Assembly (NCBI GenBank): GCA_015039365.1
Contig: WION01000699.1
Location: forward strand, 1 to 23,931
Direction of reading: 5' to 3'
Length of the DNA stretch: 23,931 nucleotides
DNA from: Amanita rubescens
Lineage: Eukaryota; Basidiomycota; Agaricomycetes; Agaricales; Amanitaceae
The position numbers and the translations under genes were made by a program. Below are positions 9,661 through 17,137 of this stretch, piece by piece (position 1 is the first letter of the stretch; every line of letters begins with the position of its first letter). The notes under the pieces were generated by a model, which searched no databases, was not told the origin of the DNA, and saw only the letters and a program-made list of their open reading frames with translations.

Positions 9661-9737
9661 TGTTAGGTCTTCGTTTACCAGCAAACGTTGTGCGCCACGC
9701 GCGAGATGTCTTGCATTGCCCTGAGAAGTTGTTATGC

Positions 9738-10231
9738 TTAAATGTTTGGCATAGAGCCGGCAAATATGACGACACTTCGTTTTGATAGCATGAAGAGCCC
9801 TTCTCCACCTATCACCTGAGGAGGCCTTTCGAGGTCCGCTTTGATGGTAAAGATAGCAAGGAGCGTCGAGGTCATTGAAAAGATGGCTGAAACGAGCGCT
9901 ACGAATCCCGCGATGCGCATGACGCTATCCAGTCCCGACAATGTGAGGAAAGTCACTGATGCGCTCAATATAATGGATGCCTTCAAACACGACAACTTGA
10001 GTCAAAGTCTCGGGGTATAGAAAACCAAACACATACCATGATACACGTGCACGCGCCAATGACAAACATTGGAGCAGGGGTTCTCAACCCGCTCTCTTCG
10101 TCCGCTCTGTGGTCTCTCGAACGGTCGAGGAAGACGTAAGGAATACCGATACACAAGCAGGATATGGTAAAGTCCACAAGAACGCGGGGGAACAAGTGTA
10201 CGAGGTGGTCTGAGTAGGTCGATGTCGCCAA
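9738..10231 (-). pseudogene. Multi-pass membrane protein of Agaricomycete type, truncated
   Basis: Two exons join in frame across a clean 56-nt intron (10036-9981, GTATGT..TTTGAAG). The exon 1 frame is open from 10231 to 10037 and reads YSDHLVHLFPRVLVDFTISC, then PAPMFVIGACTCIM. Exon 2 (9980-9738) reads ASIILSASVTFLTL, GLDSVMRIAGFVALVSAIF and GGEGLFMLSKRSVV before a stop. Hydrophobic segments suggest at least three membrane helices. From memory this resembles an expanded, uncharacterised membrane-protein family of mushrooms, in which the motif GEGLxxLSxRS is followed by another hydrophobic helix. Here that helix is missing. No ATG precedes exon 1 in frame, so both ends are broken. Its function is unknown. 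Confidence 0.5.
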
Positions 10232-10410
10232 AAAAGGGTGGGCTGTGCAGTGATTTTCGGACGAGGAAAAAAAAAGAGTGCTTGCAACTGAATGATTATA
10301 GGTCTTTGTCGCTCACAATGGCTCCTGAGGCAATTTGTTCCTCATTAAACGATCGAGACACGAGGTGAAAATCAATGCGCTCACCAGTATGTATGTTGTG
10401 TAGAGCATGG
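10196..10410. repeat. Right copy of the ~190-bp direct repeat
   Basis: This is the partner of 9471-9660, with an extra insertion of about 17 bases (GGCTCCTGAGGCAATTT) near 10320. Its left part overlaps the start of the truncated membrane-protein gene. Its right part runs into a minus-strand frame (10574-10296) that aligns with the 3' tail next to the left copy. The ~730-bp spacing equals one gene unit. Confidence 0.7.
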
Positions 10411-10802
10411 TGAGTATGGCCATTCTGCGCCAACTGCTGCATGTCATGTGAGCGTTGCATAATGCGCTGTCTATCGCTTGAACATTGCCGTGGGTAGCTT
10501 ACGCCGCGTTTCGCCATGTCGTGAAAGGGCCATTTTACCAGATGTAGCCTGTGCGGATGTCTCGCGTCTGGCATAGCAAGCAGTGCGTCCTCATTTTACC
10601 AAATGGAGCCGGCCCGTGGGTATGTCTCGCGTCTGGGCGTGTCTCGCGTTTTCCCATATTTGTCTTCTTCGTCAGAGTGGAAATATCTGTATCTATGCGT
10701 TTCACACTCAGATGGCTTTTGAGGAAGAGGGTATTCATGAGAGGAGACAGTACAGATGTCTGTCTGAACTTAAGTTGAGTGAACCCTTGAGTCAAAACGG
10801 AT

Positions 10803-10970
10803 GGGCGAAGCCCCCGGGAGGGACTCCCGGCCCGAAACGCTGGGGGTCGGCAAGGCGAGCTGTGAGGGCGGGTGGGCGCCGAGCAGGTCAGCCTATCGAC
10901 CTTCCGACAGCGCGTCGGACTAAGAAGGAAGGAAGACATCCGCAAGTGGCTTATCTTCCTTAGTCCGGAC
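10803..10970. other. GC-rich block with nested inverted repeats
   Basis: CCGGGAG-GGA-CTCCCGG at 10814-10830 is a perfect 7-bp stem with a 3-base loop. It is enclosed by CCCCC (10811) and GGGGG (10842). Further right, GGACTAAGAAGGAAG (from 10917) and CTTCCTTAGTCC (10955-10966) form a near-perfect inverted repeat around a 25-base loop. The block is markedly GC-rich next to its surroundings. It could be a structured RNA, a transposon end or chance. Open frames on both strands here lack family features. Confidence 0.4.
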
Positions 10971-11159
10971 CTGAGAGAGGGAGTGGCGGGTGGGGCGCGA
11001 AAAGATCCGGATGCTGCTGTACCGCAACCGAGCAGCTCTAATGGCGAGGTGGCACCGTGGCAGGGAAAGAGAAAGGAGACACTGACACAGCCACTTCGCT
11101 GTCTCACGCATAGACTACATTCTACGCAATGCCTCCTACCTCGGCTAGCTTAGAACTAC

Positions 11160-11479
11160 CATTGATAGGAATCGTCATCATCAACATCACGAAAGTTCGA
11201 GACAGACTCTACATACTCGGTATCGTCTTGATCTTTTGTTAAATGGGAAGTAAAGAGGGTGTTGGTAAAGAGGCGTGACCTAGCACTTGGGTCTCATCCG
11301 ACCTGTTGTTATGTCTCGCGTCTGTCCGGGGACGTTTGTGCCGGAAAATGCCGTGCGCACTAGCGTGTCTCGGGTCTCGCCGGCCAATTGGTCGGTTAAA
11401 GCCGCGTCAGCAAGATACCGAATCCTTTCAGGCCTCGGAAAAACTCGGCTCTGGTGACTTAGCTTAGCTGTAGCCTAAC
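11160..11479. other. Intergenic region with dispersed short repeats
   Basis: This begins with the second copy of the ATTGATAGGAATCGTCATCA block (11160-11212) found at 8873-8920. It holds two copies of the GTCTCGCGTCTG-type word (11313 and about 11367). It ends in a TAGC(C/T)TA-rich run from about 11459. No gene is seen. Confidence 0.45.
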
Positions 11480-12477
11480 CTAGCCTAGCTTCGGCAACAC
11501 TAATCCAAGTTCTGTAGGGGAGTCGTAGTGCATGTTATCCTCTGGAGATGCATCTTTCTTCCACCTGTAAGACAAGGGGACCCAGTCTTCTGTGAGCCAT
11601 GTGGGATACGCTGCTGCCCCGCCTTGGCGAGGCAAAGTCCGTACACCATCCCAGTCAATAATTCCCGTCACGATGCCGTCGTCATCGAGAAGCACATTCT
11701 GAGAGTTGAAATCAGGAGGACACAACGTGAAGGGCGGTCCATCGAGGGTCATGTCAGGGAGAGCCGAAAGGAATAGTTGAAGAATTGCTAATATGGAGGA
11801 ATCCGAGATGCGTCGTCTAAGGGATAAGAGAAAGAACAGATATTCGTGGGCGGTGTTAAAGGGGCCTGCCGGTACTGCAGCACTGTCCGGTTCTTCGGAG
11901 TCTTGCCACAGTCACACCAAGAAAGCTGACGAGTCAGGGAAAGGTACAATATGATGCGTTCCAGAGGCCTCATCCCAGTCCAGACAACCGATCTGATCAA
12001 ACTCGAGTGCGGAAAGCTCTGTCATCCATCCTGCGATCTGCTCAAAGATTTTCTCCCGCTTCTGGTCTGTGATCCAATTCCTGTCGTTCCAAAGTTTTGA
12101 AAGATTCGTCCCAGGAATGAAGTCCATAATGACAAACGGGCGCGAAAGAATGTTGCTAGAATCCAGGGACCAGTAGTGAATCCGAGGTATCGGTATAGAC
12201 ATCCTGGAGGATATAAAGCGTTGGGTGACAATATCCAGATAGAATGAGCGAACACGGGAGGGTTTACGGACATCGCCTTCGGCAGGTATGCGGATAGCCC
12301 ATTGGATTCCGTCAGAGAAGGAGAGTTTGTATACAATATTATATGATCCCGCACGTGGTGAAGTGGAAGCGATGCAAGAAACTTTCGGGGGTAAACCGTT
12401 GAAGAATTGTCGACGGGTTGTGAGAGCGAGCTCTTCAAGATGCGTAGGGTTGATGGAGGCGATGATTCCGAGGCCGA
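11480..12477 (-). pseudogene. APH/fungal kinase-like protein pseudogene
   Basis: One frame runs from a likely 3' splice site (CTTTCAG, 12478) down to 11480 with one TGA near 11925. N-terminal part: NPTHLEELALTTRRQFF and GSYNIVYKLSFSDGIQWAIRIP (nucleotide-binding lobe, Arg at the usual Lys position as in fungal members). Hinge: FVIMDFIPGTNLSKLW. Catalytic loop: CPPDFNSQNVLL, keeping Asp and Asn, while the His usual two residues before the Asp in this family is Pro. Metal-binding motif: GIIDWDGV, then the fungal signature YPTWLTEDWVPL. The first exon with the start codon is absent, the C-terminus diverges after SPTEL, and an internal stop lies between the hinge and the catalytic loop. It is therefore a pseudogene of the aminoglycoside-phosphotransferase-like (PF01636-type) kinases that are numerous in fungi. 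A second fragment lies at 15525-15699. Confidence 0.75.
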
Positions 12478-13462
12478 CTGAAAGGAGGAATCGGTTTTTT
12501 TAACGATGAGTTTTGTAACACTTTAAGCTGCCGATGATGGCCGAGGCCTTCTAAAAAAAACAAACTAATTAACATGCTTTTTGCCGATGTTACTTGTATC
12601 TGTTTCTCACAAAAGTTATACATATTGGTCTACAGATTTATATAAAAGATCTAGCTAGTCGTATTCAGAGATCATAAGTCTCCCGAGCCTCATTTTTTCC
12701 GAGGCCAAAGGACTCGGTCTTCTCCCTGGATTTCTCGCACGGGATTTGCCAATACAAAGACATGTAAATAATTCCGCTGAAATCCGAGACATGCTAAGTG
12801 GGGCATTTGCCGAATAACGTCTCCTGGGGATACGCGAAACACTCACAAAACGTCCAGGCGATACGCGAGACACTCGCAATCCATGCACGGACTTTTCTGG
12901 GACAACGAACCCTGTTCGCTAGCCATCGTCTCGAATTGTCATCGAGCTCTAGTTTCTCTCCGTTTGTACCAGATGGATACCCAATGCCTTCGATATGCCA
13001 CGTCACTGGTCACTCATCCTCTGCGCTGGCCTTTCGCCTTGTTTACTCTAGACCTCTGCAAATTGCTACCTGCAAGGGTCCGCCGGCGACCTTCATCGAT
13101 CGCTTTCTTATCGTCGTCTCTAAACGGCTGCAGACTCCAAGTACGATCCGAAAACACCCAGCGCGACACGTAACATCTACCCTTGGCTAAGCGAGAAATC
13201 ATGGTGTCCTACCACGCAAAGGATCCTGGACTGTTTAGGCAATAGTGCAAAGGCAACGACGGAAGTAAACCAAAGGGTCTAGCACTTACAAACCCTAAAA
13301 CTCGACGGTATGCGTCTCTTCGATTCTTCGTGTCCAATCTAACCACTCCCCTAATAGTGACCGTCGTACCGCACGTCCATCACTGTTCTCCACATCGTAC
13401 CGCATCTCAAGCCGCCCAGTTCAACGGGTGCGGCTCCAAAGCGGAAACGGAGAAGAGACCAG
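12478..13462. other. Intergenic region, no recognisable gene
   Basis: Just upstream of the APH pseudogene the DNA is AT-rich with homopolymer runs (for example at 12554-12561 and 12495-12500), and no first exon could be found. Two tandem-like words, GATACGCGAAACACTC (12830-12846) and GATACGCGAGACACTC (12860-12875), occur 30 bases apart. ORFs at 12798-13202 on both strands show no family features. Confidence 0.45.
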
Positions 13463-13831
13463 ATGGATGTGGACGGCGAAACGAATAACGATACCGACTC
13501 GAGCGAGTCGAGTGAAGGGGAACAACAACAGAGAAAGATCCCCGCCGACGGCGCCAAGTCAAAGAAGAACTTAAGCGCTGGTCCGAGATGGTCGACAACT
13601 TACAAGCGCATCTCAACCATATCAGTAGAAGACGCGCCATTTATCACTCTATGGCCGTCAGCGCTCGCAACTCGGCATTTTCAGTTGGCGTTATCCATCC
13701 CCCTAGCATGGTTGCATAATTAGTAAGTCGTTCACTCCTTTTACTGCGTATGATATCTAATCCACTACTTCAGTGACGCATACCGTATCATGTGCCTAGG
13801 CAGTCTCGTTGGAATGAGAGGAACGAAGTAA
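13463..13831 (+). CDS. Uncertain small acidic protein with nuclear-type N-terminus
   Basis: ATG at 13463 opens MDVDGETNNDTDSSESSEGE, a Ser/Asp/Glu-rich stretch. The same frame just upstream encodes a basic PKRKRRRDQ that looks like a nuclear localisation signal. A canonical intron at 13723-13773 (GTAAGT..CTAATCCACTACTTCAG) joins in frame to a short last exon, giving 105 aa. A different frame of exon 1 reads more like a folded protein from 13555 (VKEELKRWSEMVDNLQAHLN, then RRRAIYHSMAV). A frameshift after the acidic stretch, making this a pseudogene, is therefore equally possible. Family unknown. Confidence 0.3.
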
Positions 13832-14540
13832 TGGACACGTCGAGAAGGAAGGGAGGACTAACGGGGGGTAGTCCTTGGTGTGGTGCTCATCAACGAGGTC
13901 CGTGTTCAATATGCGACTATTTTGATACAGTACTGACATGTTTCAATAGTAGGCTCATATGCGCTTTATTTTTCAGCTCTAAATAGAATCACGATACCTC
14001 TCGCCCACAACTGCGTATACATAGCCGACGATTTGCACATCTATGCATACTCACGGACGATCACTATCAGAGCATCCACAGCTAGGCCCCTACTACCCCC
14101 TTCAATATTCCCCATCCGTCATACATGCCCCATCGTCGCACTCCGACGACGATCATTTGAATGCCGAGAACAGGATGGTGATCTCCGCATGAGGGATGGG
14201 GACACAAGGATAGACATCACCAACGCAGGGGGTTCTTCCCCCACCTCGTTCGGAGAGTACATCCGCCTTGGCCCCAGAACATCATTCTCAAACAACCGAT
14301 CCACAGCAGCGGTGAAGGTTCGTCCATCTACGTATGTTGCTCACACTTCTTTCCAATGACCATCCTGACAGGGTAAAACAGCATGACCGGCTAGCGTGAC
14401 AGGCCCGAAATGAGCGACGTTAGCGTAGAAGGCCATTCTCGTCCTCCCCCCGATCGTCATACAAGATCTACATACTCTATTGTCCTACTCTGCCCAAGTC
14501 GGCCCGCCACATAGCTTTGGTGGTTTGGACATATACATTA
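13832..14540. other. Region without a convincing gene
   Basis: A frame from ATG 14043 (HPQLGPYYPLQYSPSVIHAP, then SSHSDDDHLNAENRMVISA) and another from 14170 (DTRIDITNAGGSSPTSFGEY) look moderately protein-like. They could be pieces of one Ser/Pro-rich protein, but I could not join them with splice sites or name a family. Nothing else is evident. Confidence 0.3.
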
Positions 14541-14624
14541 ACAACGCATAGGATTCTAGTTTACAACTCGTGTATTTATTTTAACTTTTCTGATACACTC
14601 AATATATATTATAAGTTGTCGAGA

Positions 14625-14800
14625 ATCAAAGTTCTCTGGTCAAAGCTGAAAGAGGGCCAGAGAGCCTCCAGCAAAGCAGTAAGAGGCCTGCCAAAGTGGA
14701 AAGAGCCCAAAGTGCTTCCTCCAAAGCAGGAAGAGGTCTGGAGAGCCTCTGCCAAAGCAATAAGCGGCCAAAGCAGAGGCTGGTGTTTTCCTGATAGTAG
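14625..14800 (+). repeat. Degenerate tandem repeat of AAAGC/GAGAGCCTC words
   Basis: Units of roughly 25-35 bases each start CAAAG(C/T) and carry GAAAGAGG or GGAAGAGG, then GAGAGCCTC or a variant. The best pair is at 14650-14680 and 14715-14750. The right end matches that of the 5085-5275 element. The AT-rich DNA just before it contains ACAACT and AGTTGT as a widely spaced inverted repeat (about 14560 and 14614). Confidence 0.5.
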
Positions 14801-14837
14801 CCTGCCTGTGCTGCTATATATGAGGCTATATAATCCC

Positions 14838-14871
14838 GGCCTCGGACCATGCCACGCACTGCGGTGGCCCA
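14838..14871 (+). repeat. Hairpin-bearing dispersed repeat, copy 2 of 3
   Basis: This reads GGCCTCGGACCATGCCACGC, then ACT, then GCGGTGGCCCA. It is preceded about 30 bases upstream by TGCTGCTATAT, as is copy 3. It is identical to the minus-strand copy at 8674-8707 except in the loop. Confidence 0.6.
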
Positions 14872-15059
14872 CATCCCACAAGTTCATTTCATTCTGGAAT
14901 CGCTTCGCTCCGAACTGTAGCGGCAAATACCGACTCGCGACTTGGCAAGCATGAGCAAATAGTGTTGTGCGGGCCGACATTTTTATATACATTTACTCTA
15001 TTATTTCCTCAAAGGTTTGCCTCTGCTGCTATAAAATATTAAATACTACCAAACCAAAT

Positions 15060-15092
15060 GGCCTCGGATATGCCACGCAAAGCGGTGGCCCA
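15060..15092 (+). repeat. Hairpin-bearing dispersed repeat, copy 3 of 3
   Basis: This reads GGCCTCGGATATGCCACGC, then AAA, then GCGGTGGCCCA. With the preceding TGCTGCTATAA (about 15020) it repeats the layout of copy 2, so 14805-14871 and 15015-15092 are direct repeats about 220 bases apart. Confidence 0.6.
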
Positions 15093-15281
15093 CAGCACCA
15101 AGTGGAAGCAGATTCCGGATCCTCTAATAGTAACTCTTCTGCCAGCATTTCACCGTTTCCTCTGTCTGCGTTGATCATAAGGTCCAAAGCCTAGCTAACT
15201 TGATTGTGTCGAGACCTAATGCGGTAGCCACAAGAAACTAATAGAAGAACGTATTTTGATTCAGGGGGCTGGCAAAACATA

Positions 15282-15543
15282 GTTTCCCGCCACGTGGCTA
15301 ACTTCTGCGTGTTACAGCACTGCCACCCGAGAAGTTTCGACATGACCTAAATCCCGGATCCGTCCTGCTACGGATTCCTACCCCTGCCCTGACATCCCGG
15401 GGTCAGGCTTTCTACGCGCCATGTTCGAGGATACCACAATCCTTTTCACCACGATCTCCGCTGTCAAGGCGATCTGCACATGGATAGAACAACTCCACTC
15501 CAAGCAGCAAAAGATCATCCAACTCGTCAGCCGAAAAGAATAG
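15282..15543 (+). pseudogene. Truncated duplicate of the promoter and first-exon start of the 17138 gene
   Basis: From about 15282 to 15524 the sequence matches 17032-17242. Shared landmarks are AGTTTCCC.CCAC, CGTGTTAC.GCACTGCCAC, GACATCCCGGG.TCAGGCTT.CTACGCGCCATG and the first 35 codons of the gene. The copy starts at ATG 15421 with MFEDTTILFTTISAVKAICT. It is cut right after KIIQL by a join to an APH fragment, giving a stop at 15541-15543 (40 residues). Only part of the first helix or two of the helical bundle is kept. The promoter copy could still be active. Confidence 0.75.
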
Positions 15544-15699
15544 AATCGCTAATACGGAGGAATCGGAGATGCGTTGTCTAAGGGATAAGAGGAAGGACAG
15601 ATATTCGTGGGCGGGATTAAACCGGGGGCCTGCCGGCACTGTAGTACTGTCCGGTTCTTCTGAGTATAGCCAGTCGCACAAAGAAAGCTGACGAGTCAG
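15525..15699 (-). pseudogene. APH/kinase-like fragment, second copy
   Basis: On the minus strand one frame reads CDWLYSEEPDSTTVPAGP, then AHEYLSFLLSLRQRISDSS, then VLAIL. It aligns base by base with 11770-11935 of the larger APH pseudogene, including TGACTCGTCAGCTTTCTT at the right end. In the larger copy the matching point has the in-frame TGA, so this fragment preserves the ancestral reading (CDW). The left end fuses to the duplicated first exon of the 17138 gene within GTCAGCCGAAAAG (about 15525). The catalytic regions are absent. Confidence 0.7.
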
Positions 15700-15794
15700 T
15701 CATATAAATAGTTCGGAGACCGGTTGTTGTATAGAGTATCATTGACTACACTGCTTCAAACCAATCATCACTTCCCAGGTCTTCAAAGCTATTT

Positions 15795-16951
15795 TCAATC
15801 TAGCATCCAATTAATCAACAATTCAATCTTGCATATTAGCATCAAACTCGCCCAGTATGCCAAAATACCAGCAATCAAATCAGGCTGAAAAACAGGTTGG
15901 CCACCAAAGGTGGTTAGCTGAACCACAGAGGATTGCTTATAGGAGGCCCCGTCATAATTATCGTCGAGCTGGACGAGAAGGAAGATCCAATCACGTCCAT
16001 TGGTCAGAGCACCACGGAGAACCTTTTTCCTGAGATAAAGTAGGGCATTGGAAACGTGCGCTAGAAGCTAGGAGGATCTACTTACTGAAGAAGCTTTCCG
16101 CATGCATACATCTCACATACTGCCTGAGGAACGTGGTCCGAGGGATCGGAAAGCTTGGCTTCTATAACGAAGAAGCCAGATGGCATATGCGACCTGAGAA
16201 CATGAAGTTGCGGCGATCTCAGAAGAATAGCTGGAGGAAACAATGAACTTGGCGGTTGAGATAAGTCAAGGCAGACTTACCAGCGACGCGTTGACTTGCT
16301 ACTATAGCAGTGTAGTCTACAAATCCCGAAAGGGTTGACAAACTCGACGGGCTAATAGTAGTGGCTGGAACAACGTGTTCCATGTTGAGAACCATCCGCT
16401 TATTTGGTGATAGCATTGCAGATGCGCGGAAGAAGAATGCGTCAATCCACGCACGAGCGCTTGCTTCGGTCTGGCGGAGTATGCGAGTAGTCAGAAATAT
16501 TGACAGATCATTACATACCATCCTTAATAGGAACGAGACTTTCCAACAAATGTAATTGACGATACAGGTTCGCGGAAGACCAAAGTTCGCTCTGTCCGAG
16601 GGAGGCAGTCGCCGCGATGCGTTCCTCGGAATTGGGCTTCAGATCAATAAAGCCAGTAGATACAATTTTCAACTTGGTCAAGTGCTCCGCAGTCATTCTG
16701 GAGAAGGTAAGAGACTGCAGGGAGTGAGTTAATGGAATGCCGTTTCGTAGCTCGGGTCATACCTGAGGTCCTTCCAGCTTCGATCCCAACAAAGAGAGCA
16801 TCGTGTCCACCTGCTGCTCGAAATCTTCCGGAGGACCTTCCTCCTCGGACTCCTCATAGACAATGGATTTCTTCAGCTTAAGAAGAGAGTTGTAGGCGAG
16901 TTGCAATTCCAGCCCACTGAGACTGGAGAGTTTACGCTTCTTAGAGGACAT
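15795..16951 (-). CDS. PD-(D/E)XK nuclease-like protein, five exons
   Basis: Exons 16951-16763, 16714-16519, 16463-16281, 16230-16086 and 16029-15795 join in frame to 315 aa. The introns are 48-56 nt with GT-AG ends (GTATGA..CTGCAG, GTATGT..CGAAG, GTAAGT..CTCCAG, GTAAGT..TCTCAG). The N-terminus is Lys/Ser-rich (MSSKKRKLSSLSG), then acidic (EESEEEG). The core reads AWIDAFFFRASAML, SGFVDYTAIVA (Asp178), then GFFVIEAKLSD (Glu213-x-Lys215) and HVPQAVCEMYACGKLL. Asp followed by E-x-K on adjacent strands is the restriction-endonuclease-like active-site pattern. From memory the whole resembles an uncharacterised family common in Agaricomycetes. Nuclease activity is inferred only. The basic N-terminus would suit nuclear entry. 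Intron 2 uses an acceptor 7 bases beyond a CCAG that would shift the frame. The gene diverges from the 17138 gene. Confidence 0.75.
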
Positions 16952-17137
16952 GGTGTTGAATTACGTGAGAGAACAAGAGGGCGCGGGGGGACAACGACGA
17001 TAAAATTCCGTTTGAACAGCTGGTCGGGAAGAGTTTCCCACCACGGCGTGTTACGGCACTGCCACTCCATTCCGAGATCATAGATGGCCTAAATCAGTCC
17101 TGGCCTTGACATCCCGGGATCAGGCTTCCTACGCGCC
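16952..17137. promoter_or_regulatory. 186-bp shared intergenic region between divergent genes
   Basis: The ATGs of the nuclease-like gene (minus, 16951) and the helical-bundle gene (plus, 17138) are only 186 bases apart, so their promoters must overlap. The right two-thirds (from 17032) is duplicated at 15282-15420. No TATA box is obvious. A CATCCCGGGATCAGG stretch containing the palindrome TCCCGGGA lies 25 bases before the plus-strand ATG, and the copy keeps most of it (CATCCCGGGGTCAGG). Confidence 0.55.

Noticed and set aside
10535..11107. 190-codon minus-strand ORF
   Set aside because: It crosses the GC-rich hairpin block, is Ser/Arg/Pro-rich without any motif, and overlaps the membrane-protein array remnant in another frame. 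Probably chance.
11459..11491. TAGCCTAACCTAGCCTAGC run as a possible interstitial telomere repeat
   Set aside because: It does not match TTAGGG or known fungal telomere repeats and is short and irregular.
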